From Chlorobiota bacterium (GTDB lineage Bacteria > Bacteroidota > Bacteroidia > Bacteroidales > JAADJA01): a stretch of 64,000 bases of DNA. Both the position numbers and the translations under genes were made by a program. The notes beneath the pieces were generated by a model. It saw nothing but the letters and a program-made list of their open reading frames with translations, did no database searches and had not been told where the DNA came from. Location of the stretch: contig JAADJA010000171.1 of the NCBI GenBank assembly GCA_013151015.1, positions 1 through 64,000 on the forward strand, read 5' to 3'. Positions 35,906 through 44,778 of the stretch are shown in pieces (the stretch's first letter is position 1; every line of letters begins with the position of its first letter).

Positions 35906-37666
35906 ATGTTATCAGTAAGAAATATTGCTATTATTGCCCACGTTGACCACGGAAAAACCACACTCGTTGACAACTTCATACATCAGTGCATTGCACTTGA
36001 CAGCCGCAAGGAAAGCGGCGAACTTATCCTCGATCAAAACGACCTGGAACGTGAGCGGGGGATTACCATTCTTTCAAAAAATGTTTCCGTAACCTATAAA
36101 GGAGTCAAAATAAATATAATTGATACACCGGGTCACTCCGATTTTGGTGGAGAGGTGGAACGTGTCCTCAATATGGCCGATGGTGTTTTGTTGTTGGTTG
36201 ATGCTTTTGAAGGGCCCATGCCACAAACACGTTTCGTGCTTGGAAAGGCCATCGAACTGGGATTGAAACCCATCGTTGTCATCAATAAAGTGGACAAGCC
36301 CAATTGTCATCCCGACATCGTTCAGGAAGATGTTTTTGATTTGATGTTCAACCTGGACGCATCGGAAGACCAGTTGAATTTTGCGACTATTTATGGTTCG
36401 GCAAAATTTGGGTGGATGAGCACAGATTGGAACGACCCCAAAGAAGATATCATTGACCTTTTGGATACTATCCTCAAAGAAATCCCGGAAGCCCCGTATT
36501 ACGAAGGGACACCGCAAATGAAAATCACATCGCTCGACTATTCGCCTTATATCGGACGGATTGCCATTGGCAGGGTTTCGCGAGGTGACCTGGTTGTTGG
36601 TAAAGATTATACGCTCTGCAAAAGCGATGAAAACAAAAAAGCCAGGATTAAGGAGTTGTACCTTTTCAATGGATTGAACCGCGAAAAAGTGCAGAACGTA
36701 AGAAGTGGCGATATTTGCGCCGTTGTCGGGATCGAGGATTTTGAGATTGGGGATACCATTGCCGACCTGGAAAACCCGGAACCCCTGAAACGCATCAAGG
36801 TGGACGAGCCCACCATGAGCATGTTGTTCACCATCAACAATTCCCCGTTTTTCGGGAAAGAAGGGAAATATGTCACTTCACGGCATTTGCGCGACAGGCT
36901 TTTTAAGGAGACCGAAAAAAACCTCGCCCTACAGGTTAAATCCACGGGTTCCGAGGATAAATTCCTGGTTTATGGAAGGGGCATCCTTCACCTTTCTATT
37001 TTGATTGAAACCATGCGGCGCGAAAAATACGAGCTGCAAGTGGGCAAACCGCAAGTAATTATTAAAGATATTGATGGCGTGAAATCAGAACCCTATGAAA
37101 TCCTTGTTGTGGATGTGCCTGAGCAATATTCGGGAAAAGCCATCGAAATTATCACAAAACGAAAAGGTGATTTAATGGTAATGGAACCCAAAGGGGATTT
37201 GCAGCACCTCGAATTCGACATTCCTTCACGTGGCCTTATCGGCCTTAGGAACAGCATCCTGACCGCAACAGCAGGGGAAGCGGTCATAAACCATCGTTTG
37301 CGCGGTTTTGATGCCTTCAAAGGGGATATCCCCGGAAGGAACAAAGGCTCGCTGGTTTCCATGGAGACAGGTCAGGCCCTTGCCTATGCACTCGATCGCC
37401 TTCAGGACAGGGGCAGGTTCTTTATTGGCCCTGGCGACCGGATATACAAAGGACAGGTAATTGGGGAACACACCAGGGAGAAAGACCTGGACCTGAATGC
37501 CACTAAGGGGAAGAAGATGTCGAACATGCGGGCTTCTGGTTCCGACGATTCGGCAAAGATCGCCCCTAAAATCGTTTTTTCGCTCGAAGAGGCCATGGAA
37601 TACATTAAGGATGATGAATATGTGGAGTTGACACCGAAAAGCATCAGGATGAGGAAAATCAGTTGA
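35906..37666 (+). CDS. typA: Ribosome-associated GTPase TypA/BipA
   Basis: A 586-aa translational GTPase of the EF-G family. The G domain has G1 AHVDHGKTT (about 11-19), the switch I element ERERGITI, G3 [11 protein letters not shown] and G4 [11 protein letters not shown]. Elongation-factor domains II, III and V follow, and then the TypA-specific C-terminal domain ([17 protein letters not shown]). It assists 50S assembly and stress or cold growth in other bacteria. Length is near the usual 600 aa. Single gene; the next gene converges. Confidence 0.97.
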   Translation: MLSVRNIAIIAHVDHGKTTLVDNFIHQCIALDSRKESGELILDQNDLERERGITILSKNVSVTYKGVKINIIDTPGHSDFGGEVERVLNMADGVLLLVDAFEGPMPQTRFVLGKAIELGLKPIVVINKVDKPNCHPDIVQEDVFDLMFNLDASEDQLNFATIYGSAKFGWMSTDWNDPKEDIIDLLDTILKEIPEAPYYEGTPQMKITSLDYSPYIGRIAIGRVSRGDLVVGKDYTLCKSDENKKARIKELYLFNGLNREKVQNVRSGDICAVVGIEDFEIGDTIADLENPEPLKRIKVDEPTMSMLFTINNSPFFGKEGKYVTSRHLRDRLFKETEKNLALQVKSTGSEDKFLVYGRGILHLSILIETMRREKYELQVGKPQVIIKDIDGVKSEPYEILVVDVPEQYSGKAIEIITKRKGDLMVMEPKGDLQHLEFDIPSRGLIGLRNSILTATAGEAVINHRLRGFDAFKGDIPGRNKGSLVSMETGQALAYALDRLQDRGRFFIGPGDRIYKGQVIGEHTREKDLDLNATKGKKMSNMRASGSDDSAKIAPKIVFSLEEAMEYIKDDEYVELTPKSIRMRKIS

Positions 37667-37697
37667 CCGAAATTAAAATTCGATCAATATCTTATTT

Positions 37698-38964
37698 TCA
37701 AAAGGCATATCCCAATAGGAAATAATTCCGATGTGTTGCCGAAGAATGGTTTCCATATCCGATGAAACTTGAGCCCCATTCGTAGCGGTATTCAAAAGAT
37801 ATTCTTTTCCACTTTGTACCAAGGCCAAGATTGAACCCAAACTCCCAACCCTGTGTGTCGCCGAAAAGTTCCTCTGTTACTGTTCTCGCCGACGAATAGA
37901 GTTTTATTTCGGTCGTGACCTGATCGGTCCGGGCAAGGGTCATCCCATTGGTTATCCCGGCATTTACGAAAACAGAAAATTTACCGAGCGCATAAGTATA
38001 TCTCAGCATATTGCTCATTCGCAAATGCAAAAAGCCAACACTTGCTTTCGATTTGCTGTATTTGTTTTCGTCAATATAATCCTCAAAATAACCATTTACC
38101 GTGTAATTCGTAAAAAGGATTTCATTGTTGAACGACCAACGGTTAAAACCCCTTGGCAAAAAGGCTTCTATTTTCATCCCAAAGGTGAAATTCGTTGAAG
38201 TCGAAAAATCGGTTTTGTAAACGGCTTCGTCCGATTTGCTTTTGAAAACAACATTGGTAAGCGTAGCGCCGGCCAAAACACCAAACTCCAGGGGTTTTTT
38301 ATTGATGCCCTTAATAGAAGCATTGGTTTGTGACGTACACTTATAGTAATCCTTGAACAAGCTGGTCAAATATTCCGGATTGTATTCGGCCTTGCTGATC
38401 TTGTGGCTTATTTTCTGACAATCGTCCAGGTATTTTGCCAATTGGATAATATATCCGTTCACCGTAACCATATCCATCAACCCATCTTCATGCTTGTTCA
38501 GGTATTTCCTGAATTCGAGCCATGTGTAAGCTGTATCCGTTTTGACAAAGAACTTTTTTCTCTCGTTCTTATCGTTAAAATAAAACAGGCTTTTTTCACC
38601 TATTGCCAAAACGAGCAAAAACAATGTGTCGGATTGATAATTAAAAACAGAGTCGGTTGATAAAGTCTCAAGTTTTTGGGAAGAATCATCGTATCTCACA
38701 AAAGCACTTATATACTTCATCGCCTTCCACACCAAACATTTTTATCTCCCCCGGATTGTATATCACAGCTTCGCCATCGCGCTTTTCCCAAAATGATATT
38801 TGATCGGGGTTATATTCCCAATTCTTATATTTGATGTATCCCTTTACGGTGTCCCCATTCAGGGAAATGATGTATCCGGGAAAAAGGTTTTTCTGTGAAA
38901 ATGCTGAAATGGGAACAACGATCGTAAAAATCAAAAGCAGGGTATTGAGCGTAGTTTTTTTCAT
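37698..38964 (-). pseudogene. Outer-membrane beta-barrel protein gene, frameshifted
   Basis: The upstream frame opens MKKTTLNTLLLIFTIVVPIS (signal peptide, cut near FSQ) and reads GYIISLNGDTVKGYIKYKNW and KMFGVEGDEVY, then stops. The downstream frame continues ISAFVRYDDSSQKLETLSTD and ends in a barrel-like FLLGYAF. The frames meet at a short TA repeat (TATATA at 38709-38714). Adding one TA unit gives GDEVYISAFVRY, a smooth join. The restored protein is about 420 aa: an N-terminal domain of the kind NGDTIKGYI...W seen in Bacteroidota, then a porin-like barrel of about 200 residues. Function unknown. Confidence 0.75.
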
Positions 38965-39133
38965 AAACAAAGGTTTTGTCTTCAGGGGACTTCTATAAAA
39001 AGGCTATATATGTTTTTTTTTGACGAAGATAGAAAAGATGCAATGTTCAATCAAACTTTTTTTATTTGTTTTTATAATGACCGCAATATTCCTAATTTTG
39101 ACAAATATTGGGAAAACTTAAATATTCGACAAT

Positions 39134-39682
39134 TTGGATTTTTTGGGATTAGTAAATAAGCGTCAAAGCGTAAGGAAATATTCCTCACGGAAAATTGAAA
39201 AAGAGAAACTGGAACGTTGCCTCGAAGCGGCAAGGTTGGCACCATCGGCAAGTAATTCACAACCTTGGACAATGATCGTTGTGGATGACCCCAAATTGAA
39301 AGACAAAGTGGCAAGGGAGACATTCAGCAAGCTATTGTCGTTTAATAAATTTGTCCCTGAGGCTCCGGTGCTCGTGGTTTTTGTAATTGAAAAACCGAAA
39401 ATAATCACACAAATAGGAGAGAGGATAAAAAACAAAGAATACCCATTAATCGACATTGGTATCGTTTCCGAACATTTTTGCTTGCAGGCCACCGAAGAAG
39501 GCCTTGGGACATGTATGTTGGGCTGGTTCAACGAAAAACCGATTCAGGAACTCCTTCATATCCCTGAGAAAAAAACCATCGGCCTTATTGTTTCGGTTGG
39601 TTATGCCCCCAAAGATTACAAACAAAGGGAAAAAAACCGTAAAAAGTGGAAGGATGTTGTTAAATACAATTCGTACAAATAA
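39134..39682 (+). CDS. Nitroreductase-family flavoprotein
   Basis: A 182-aa FMN enzyme reducing nitro or quinone compounds with NAD(P)H. The N-terminal RQSVRKYSSRKIE carries the FMN-phosphate Arg residues, PSASNSQPW is the second FMN motif, and the later GLGTCMLGWFNE is the C-terminal FMN contact. No ATG or GTG lies near the start. TTG at 39134 is the only reasonable start, because an in-frame TAA sits 15 bases upstream. A TAATTTTG promoter-like element precedes it. Substrate unknown. Confidence 0.88.
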   Translation: MDFLGLVNKRQSVRKYSSRKIEKEKLERCLEAARLAPSASNSQPWTMIVVDDPKLKDKVARETFSKLLSFNKFVPEAPVLVVFVIEKPKIITQIGERIKNKEYPLIDIGIVSEHFCLQATEEGLGTCMLGWFNEKPIQELLHIPEKKTIGLIVSVGYAPKDYKQREKNRKKWKDVVKYNSYK

Positions 39683-39793
39683 TATTACCACCCATCCCGG
39701 CTTCTAAACATCGTGGTTCTGTATGGCCCGGTGCCGGATCGTAAACCCGTTGTTGATTAAGTCCGGGATTATAGATTCCGAAGAGCCCGGGCA

Positions 39794-39826
39794 CAAAAAA
39801 ACCTTGCAAGGAATCCCCCAAGGGTT
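39794..39826 (-). terminator. Terminator of the methyltransferase gene
   Basis: On the minus strand AACCCTTG pairs with CAAGGTT with one bulged C, followed by seven T. It lies 28 bp after that gene's stop. Confidence 0.55.
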
Positions 39827-39853
39827 TAAGGGTTTTTCGATATAGCTCAAAAC

Positions 39854-40291
39854 TCAATATACATAAGGGATCAGTCGCCAGGATTTTTCAGAATAGGTTT
39901 TGTAAGCATCAAAAAACACCATCAACAGCTTTTCCTCATACAACATTTTTAAAATGAGGTTTACGAAGAAAACAAGGAAAACAATCCCTCCCCACAAATT
40001 GAAATTATAAAACAACATAGGGCCAAATACCAAAATCAAAGAAAGGTACATGGGGTGCCTTACCAATTTATAAGGCCCGGACCGAACAAGGCTTGCGCCC
40101 GAAAGTGGGGTAGGGGTGATGTTTAAACGGCTCTTGCTCATTTCGTAAATGGCCCAAAACCCGATAATAATCCCTACAACTTGAAAAGCAAGTAAAAACA
40201 AATTATCGGAAAACCACTTATTAAATGCCAATAACCAAATAAGGCTAACATATTGAACAAAGGTTAATATCTTGGGTTTTAAGTTATCCAT
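39854..40291 (-). CDS. Isoprenylcysteine/phospholipid methyltransferase-family membrane protein
   Basis: A 145-aa integral membrane protein with four hydrophobic segments. The C-terminal half carries the ICMT/PEMT signature LVRSGPYKLVRHPMYLSL followed by a conserved Glu in YEEKLL. These enzymes methylate isoprenylated thiols or lipid head groups with S-adenosylmethionine; the bacterial substrate is not known. The start is at the ATG of MDNLKPK. The open frame runs on for about 106 codons upstream, but that part overlaps the divergent globin gene and is a shadow. Confidence 0.8.
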   Translation of the reverse strand: MDNLKPKILTFVQYVSLIWLLAFNKWFSDNLFLLAFQVVGIIIGFWAIYEMSKSRLNITPTPLSGASLVRSGPYKLVRHPMYLSLILVFGPMLFYNFNLWGGIVFLVFFVNLILKMLYEEKLLMVFFDAYKTYSEKSWRLIPYVY

Positions 40292-40330
40292 ATAAATAGA
40301 AATTAGAATTCTACAAAATATAAACAACAC

Positions 40331-40798
40331 ATGGAACTTAAAATTGTTGAAGCACCTTTTGGATTTCGCCCTCGCATTGTGATGCCAAGTCCCGAAATTT
40401 ATAAAAGAATAGGGGAGGAGGGGGTTCGGAAACTCATCCATGACCATTACGCACTGTTGCGAAAAAGCGAAATAAACCACTTGTTTCCCCAGGATGATAA
40501 AGCATTTGAGCAGGCCGAAAAGAATTCGGCTGATTTTTTTGTGCAAATGCTTGGAGGCCCACAACATTATTTCAAAAACCGTGGTAGGCCCATGATGGCA
40601 AAGCGTCATGCTGCCTTCAAAATACAGCCGGGTTCAAGGAGGATATGGCTGCGTTGCTATCAGGAAATCCTGCCAAAGCTTGATTTGCCGGAAGACATTG
40701 TCCTTTCATTTTGGGATTACCTGAACCTGTTTTCCCTCTGGATGGTGAACACACAGGAAAATAGCGGAAATGGAACCAGGGAAACAACCTTGGCCTAA
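40331..40798 (+). CDS. Truncated haemoglobin-like globin
   Basis: A 155-aa haem protein of the group 2-like type common in Bacteroidota. RIGEEGVRKLIHDHYALL covers the A/B helices. The stretch ADFFVQMLGGPQHYFKNRG ends at a Gly-rich hinge, and PMMAKRHAAFKI contains the proximal His (about residue 93). Oxygen or NO chemistry is the family role. It is divergent from the methyltransferase gene with a 39-bp gap. Confidence 0.85.
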   Translation: MELKIVEAPFGFRPRIVMPSPEIYKRIGEEGVRKLIHDHYALLRKSEINHLFPQDDKAFEQAEKNSADFFVQMLGGPQHYFKNRGRPMMAKRHAAFKIQPGSRRIWLRCYQEILPKLDLPEDIVLSFWDYLNLFSLWMVNTQENSGNGTRETTLA

Positions 40799-40889
40799 GG
40801 GAAATATTTAAATGATGTGCAATTTGCCGCACACCTAATTAAGATGTAGATTATACTTACTTTTGGAACGTATTTCAATAAGTTGTCAG

Positions 40890-41747
40890 ATGAAAAAAAG
40901 AACGCTTAAAATTGCCATTGCTTACGATTTTGATGGCACATTGGTGCCTGGGAACATGCAGGAGCATTCCTTCATACCGCAGTTAGGGATCGATAAAGGG
41001 GAGTTTTGGAAAGAAGCCGATGAACGGGCCAAACAAAATGACATGGACCAGATACTGGCCTATATGCAGCTTATGTTGAAAAAAGCACGTGAAAAGGAAA
41101 TCCCCGTTACCCGAAAAGCTTTTCTTCACCATGGAAAAGGAATTGTGTTTTTCGAAGGAGTGGATACGTTTTTCGAAAGGGTTAACGAATTTGCAAAAGG
41201 GCAAGGCGTAATAATCGAGCACCATGTTATCTCGTCCGGTCTTCGCGATATCATCGAGGGGACGGGCATAGCCAAATATTTCAAGAATATTTTTGCCTCA
41301 GGCTTTGTTTTCAATACCAATGATGTGGCCGAATGGCCTGCCCTGGCAATTAATTACACGAATAAGACGCAATACCTTTTCAGGATAAACAAAGGGATCA
41401 ATAATTCCTACGATAATTCCACAATCAACAAATACGTGGACATGCACGAACGCCCGATACCCTTTTCAAGGATGATTTATCTCGGCGATGGGGAAACCGA
41501 TGTGCCTGCCATGAAAATGATCAAATACCAGGGAGGGACGGCCATTGCGGTCTATGATCCCAAAAAACGCAAGCGGAAAGACAAACCCTCGCCCAAGCAA
41601 ATTTGCGAAAAGCTGATCGAACAAAACCGGGCCGATTTCATCTCTGCCGCCGATTATTCCAAAGGTTCCAAACTGGAACAAATCATACAGGCACTTATTG
41701 TACGCATTGTTGCAGAAGAAAATGTGAACCACTTGAAACAGCAATAA
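40890..41747 (+). CDS. HAD-superfamily phosphatase
   Basis: A 285-aa hydrolase. HAD motif I is AYDFDGTLV (Asp13 and Asp15), motif II is HVISSGLRD, and motif III/IV is YLGDGETDVPAMKMI with the metal-binding Asp pair. A large helical cap sits between motifs I and II. The C-terminal NVNHLKQQ tail is unremarkable. Substrate unknown. The start is at the ATG of MKKRTLK; the longer frame begins at TTG. Confidence 0.87.
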   Translation: MKKRTLKIAIAYDFDGTLVPGNMQEHSFIPQLGIDKGEFWKEADERAKQNDMDQILAYMQLMLKKAREKEIPVTRKAFLHHGKGIVFFEGVDTFFERVNEFAKGQGVIIEHHVISSGLRDIIEGTGIAKYFKNIFASGFVFNTNDVAEWPALAINYTNKTQYLFRINKGINNSYDNSTINKYVDMHERPIPFSRMIYLGDGETDVPAMKMIKYQGGTAIAVYDPKKRKRKDKPSPKQICEKLIEQNRADFISAADYSKGSKLEQIIQALIVRIVAEENVNHLKQQ

Positions 41748-41776
41748 TCCGAAAAACACAAATAATTTATTAAATA

Positions 41777-41806
41777 TTTGACTTGTAGGATTTTTTAGTA
41801 CATTTG
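41777..41806 (+). promoter_or_regulatory. Promoter of the cold-shock gene
   Basis: TTTG (41777-41780) and TACATTTG (41799-41806) with an 18-bp spacer match the Bacteroidota consensus. The leader of about 30 nt is AT-rich. Confidence 0.65.
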
Positions 41807-41842
41807 CCGCAATTATTAAATTATAAATTACAATTACAAACA

Positions 41843-42034
41843 ATGAAAACAGGTAAAGTAAAATTTTTCAATGAGTCCAAAGGTTTTGGGTTTATTGTTG
41901 ACGATGAAACAGGACAGGATTATTTTGTACACGTTTCTGGATTAATCGATGAAATCAGAGATGAAGATGCGGTAACATATGACCTCAAAGAGGGCAAAAA
42001 AGGCTTAAACGCAGTTGATGTGAAATTGGCCTAA
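41843..42034 (+). CDS. Cold-shock protein (CspA family)
   Basis: A 63-aa single CSD domain, an RNA chaperone. The RNP1 motif reads KGFGFIVDD and RNP2 reads YFVHVSG. It starts at MKTGKVKFFN, the usual family start; the frame is open 13 codons upstream without a good start. A separate promoter and a strong terminator make it monocistronic. It is next to cvfB, also an S1/OB-type RNA-binding protein, which converges on it. Confidence 0.95.
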   Translation: MKTGKVKFFNESKGFGFIVDDETGQDYFVHVSGLIDEIRDEDAVTYDLKEGKKGLNAVDVKLA

Positions 42035-42060
42035 GTTATTTTTATTAAAGATTTTTTGGG

Positions 42061-42088
42061 AGCCCCGCAGAAGCGGGGCTTTTTTTTG
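42061..42088 (+). terminator. Strong terminator of the cold-shock gene
   Basis: AGCCCCGC pairs with GCGGGGCT around AGAA (42061-42080), followed by a run of T. Confidence 0.93.
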
Positions 42089-42112
42089 TTTTAAACAGAT
42101 TACATGGCTCCC

Positions 42113-42958
42113 TTACTTTCTGTTTCCCCCAATAAGCCTAATCCCTTCCTCGCTTATTTCCAAGCGTTTTTGCTTATATAAAGCGCCCACAGCTTTTTTG
42201 AAAACCTTTTTGCTCATTCCTAGTTTTTCGGAAATTGCTTCCGGGGAGCTCTTGTCGTTTAGGCCAAGGAAGCCTTCATTTGCTTTTAGGGCGGCCATGA
42301 GTTTTTCAACATTATCGTCAACTGCACGATATCCAAAACGGTTCAGGCTGACATCTACTTTATTGTCGGAGCGGATTTTCTTTACATATCCAACCAATTC
42401 ATCACCCACGTTTATCTCCTCGAAGATTTCATTTTTGAACAACATTCCCTGATATGTAAGGTTAATGATCACACTGATACCGATTTCCGTTTCTTCATAC
42501 GCAAGCAAATCAACTTTGTCACCAATTTTAAGGTCAACTTCATCCTTGATGAGGGTATTGCTGATTTTTGTGGTGCCAACAAGCCGTTGTGATTTTTCGT
42601 CCAAATACAAATAAACCATATGGAAATCACCTTTTCTGATGGGTTCGGATTGCTGTGCAAACGGGACCATCAGATCCTTTTCAAGCCCCCAGTCAAAAAA
42701 AGCCCCGTTATCGTTCACGTCAATGGCTTCAAGTGCCGCATACCCATTTAGCTTTATGTGCGGGGCCAGGGTAGTGGCCGTAATCCTGTCTTCAGAATCT
42801 TTAAAAAGGAACACTTCGATTGAATTATCGGTTTCAAAACCTTCCGGTATATATTTATTGGGCAACAACACCTCGTTCGATTCTTCATCAATCAGATAAA
42901 ATCCATTGTCGGTTTGCCTTAAGGCTGTTAATGTATTGAGTTCTCCTAATTTGAGCAT
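42113..42958 (-). CDS. cvfB: CvfB-type S1/OB RNA-binding protein
   Basis: A 281-aa protein with three S1-like OB domains (for example ALEAIDVNDNGAFFDWGLEKD and VGYVKKIRSDNKVDVSLNR) and a C-terminal winged helix (SPEAISEKLGMSKKVFKKAV). This is the YitL/CvfB layout. Staphylococcal CvfB binds RNA and affects virulence and translation; the role here is unstudied. It converges on the csp terminator. Confidence 0.9.
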   Translation of the reverse strand: MLKLGELNTLTALRQTDNGFYLIDEESNEVLLPNKYIPEGFETDNSIEVFLFKDSEDRITATTLAPHIKLNGYAALEAIDVNDNGAFFDWGLEKDLMVPFAQQSEPIRKGDFHMVYLYLDEKSQRLVGTTKISNTLIKDEVDLKIGDKVDLLAYEETEIGISVIINLTYQGMLFKNEIFEEINVGDELVGYVKKIRSDNKVDVSLNRFGYRAVDDNVEKLMAALKANEGFLGLNDKSSPEAISEKLGMSKKVFKKAVGALYKQKRLEISEEGIRLIGGNRK

Positions 42959-43009
42959 GGGTAAGTGTTTTTTTGCAAAGCTAAGTTAATTACGGCAAAT
43001 ATAATCACA

Positions 43010-43198
43010 AGGAGGGAAGAAACCGCTTCGACCCGAAGTTTGTTGAACACCGCTAAATTGATGGAAGACAACAGTATGTTGTTCAAATTGAAAGAGATGG
43101 AATATGTGGAAAAAATAGCTGACAAAATTGGAAAAATAACAGTATCGGGAAACGGACAGGTTATTGACCAGTTGAAAGATATTTTTTCAGGGAAATAG
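43010..43198 (+). pseudogene. Truncated SPFH/slipin C-terminus
   Basis: The residues RREETASTRSLLNTAKLMED, then FKLKEMEYVEKIADKIGK and QVIDQLKDIFSGK, match the C-terminal tail of slipin/stomatin-like proteins of Bacteroidota. The whole SPFH domain and membrane anchor are missing. The frame has an ATG at 42965 but the 15 codons before the match look random, so it is a 5'-truncated remnant. Confidence 0.6.
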
Positions 43199-43220
43199 GC
43201 TGTGTTAATAGTTAATTAAG

Positions 43221-43248
43221 CAGATGGGAGTTAATCCCATCTGTTTTT
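43221..43248 (+). terminator. Terminator after the slipin remnant
   Basis: CAGATGGG pairs with CCCATCTG around AGTTAAT, followed by TTTTT. It remains although the gene before it is truncated. Confidence 0.8.
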
Positions 43249-43620
43249 CTATGCAATTATTTGCCCGTTTGAGGGGAAATTATCCATCACTTTAAAAATA
43301 AATTTGCATTTTTAAAATAATTCAAATTATCTTTGCCGCACAGTTCACGCCCTATGGCTATTGTTCAATTCTTAATAAAGGGCACAACTATGATGGAATT
43401 AAATATACATATCGTCCAGGAGTTTGGGAAAGCTTAAAACACTTTTCTATTAAAAAATAGATATTCCCAATCCAATGTGATCGGGATTTTTTCTGTCCCG
43501 CAGTTTTAATCACATTATTTCAATTAAATTTATTTACCGCTCTATTTTGAGCTTTCGTTATACCAAGTTTTGCTTTGTCAGGACACGAATAAATTCCACT
43601 TTTGGAAAACAACAAACAAA
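43249..43620. other. 372-bp region without a confident gene
   Basis: A good promoter lies at 43303-43335. After it a 15-codon frame (43390-43437) and an unstarted open frame ending at 43460 (containing KYTYRPGVWESLKHF) occur, neither recognisable. The rest leads into the TPR gene. A small RNA is possible but no clear terminator follows. Confidence 0.4.
43303..43335 (+). promoter_or_regulatory. Promoter without an obvious gene
   Basis: TTTG (43303-43306) and TATCTTTG (43328-43335), spacer 21 bp, a full match to the consensus. The next real start codon is at 43621, about 280 bp away. Confidence 0.55.
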
Positions 43621-44133
43621 ATGAATAATTTAGCAACACAATATTATGTAAAGGCCAGGGACAATTATCCCTACAACCTTGAAGAAGTACTCGAGTCGTT
43701 GAACTATGCGTTAAGCTATGATGATGAATATGCTGCCGCACATTGTTTAATGGGAATGTTCTATGTTGAGCAAATCCGTGACTACGATAAGGCTTTTCAA
43801 TATTTTGAACAAGCATTGGTCTACGATTTGAACTACCTTGAAACCTATTACCACTATCCAAAAGCATTGATCAATTTCGGTGATTTAGTAAAAGCAAGGA
43901 AAATACTAACTTACGCACAAAGTATTAAGGGGATATGCCAAAGTTGTATCTTGCAATTGCAAGCCTTGGTTTTTGAGAAAAATGCAGATTTTAAAAAGGC
44001 AAAGAAACTTATTGAAAAGGCCTTGCTGATATCCATTGATAATGAAGAAATTAGCTTTCTCAACGATGAATTGAAAAGGATCAATAAGAAAATTAAGAAA
44101 AGAAAAACGTCTGTACGCAAAAAGACTGCGTAA
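43621..44133 (+). CDS. Tetratricopeptide-repeat protein
   Basis: A 170-aa protein with no signal peptide. It has about four TPR units (LESLNYALSYDDEYAAAHCL, AFQYFEQALVYDLNYLETYY, VKARKILTYAQSIKG, AKKLIEKALLIS) and a very basic C-terminus (KRINKKIKKRKTSVRKKTA). It is probably cytoplasmic and may bind nucleic acid or acidic proteins. It starts at MNNLATQ; the longer frame lacks a supported start. The truncated rtcB remnant is next. Confidence 0.8.
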   Translation: MNNLATQYYVKARDNYPYNLEEVLESLNYALSYDDEYAAAHCLMGMFYVEQIRDYDKAFQYFEQALVYDLNYLETYYHYPKALINFGDLVKARKILTYAQSIKGICQSCILQLQALVFEKNADFKKAKKLIEKALLISIDNEEISFLNDELKRINKKIKKRKTSVRKKTA

Positions 44134-44171
44134 TAGTGTTTGATCTTTGCCAGCAATTTAAAATTAACAAC

Positions 44172-44554
44172 ATGAAACAAGTAATCACAACAGAACGGAT
44201 CCCTATCAAATTATGGTTGGACGACATGGAGCCGGGGGCAATTGCACAGGCAAAGAACCTTGCAAACCTGCCCTTTGATATATTGTAAAAGGATTGGGAA
44301 ACCCTGAAAGTTTCAAGTCATGTTCGCATGGTGCAGGCAGAAAAATGGGCAGGATACAAGCACGGAAAACCCTTGACTTCCACGCCGAAATTTCTGCAAT
44401 GAACAAGAAAGGGATTGTTCATGCAATCAGGAATTTAAGCGATCTGGACGAAGCGCCCGGTGCCTACAAGGATATCGACAGAGTGATGGAAAACCAAAAA
44501 GACCTGGCTGAAACTGTGGTGGAACTAACACCTTTGGCGGTAATTAAAGGCTAA
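44172..44554 (+). pseudogene. rtcB: rtcB RNA ligase remnant with a large internal deletion
   Basis: The N-terminal 38 codons (ERIPIKLWLDDMEPGAIAQA, AKNLANLPF) match the start of RtcB and stop at TAA 44286-44288. A few bases later another frame resumes with GLGNPESFKSCSHGAGRKMG and continues to DEAPGAYKDIDRVMEN and ELTPLAVIKG, the RtcB C-terminus. Everything between is gone, which is roughly three quarters of a normal gene of about 470-480 codons, and the two parts are out of frame. The HGAGR segment, which in RtcB holds the guanylylated His, survives, but the metal-binding core does not. Confidence 0.85.
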
Positions 44555-44778
44555 TGTCCCATTTTTGAGATCCGTTCATTCTTACTGTATCAATTCACAA
44601 ATAACTATTTGTAATTTGAAATCCCAGGGTAATTAAACAAAAGCCTATGCGTAGTTTACTGTTTTAATGATTATGGAATCAGAACAGGTTTCCTATTTGA
44701 TTTTTGATTTCAGCAGTTTTGTTTTTTGCAATTCAGGGTTATACTCTATTTCTTATCTTTGCATCATATCTGCGAAAA

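Noticed and set aside
39854-40609. 251-aa version of the methyltransferase
   Set aside because: The first 106 codons overlap the divergent globin gene and contain no family sequence; the real start is 40291.
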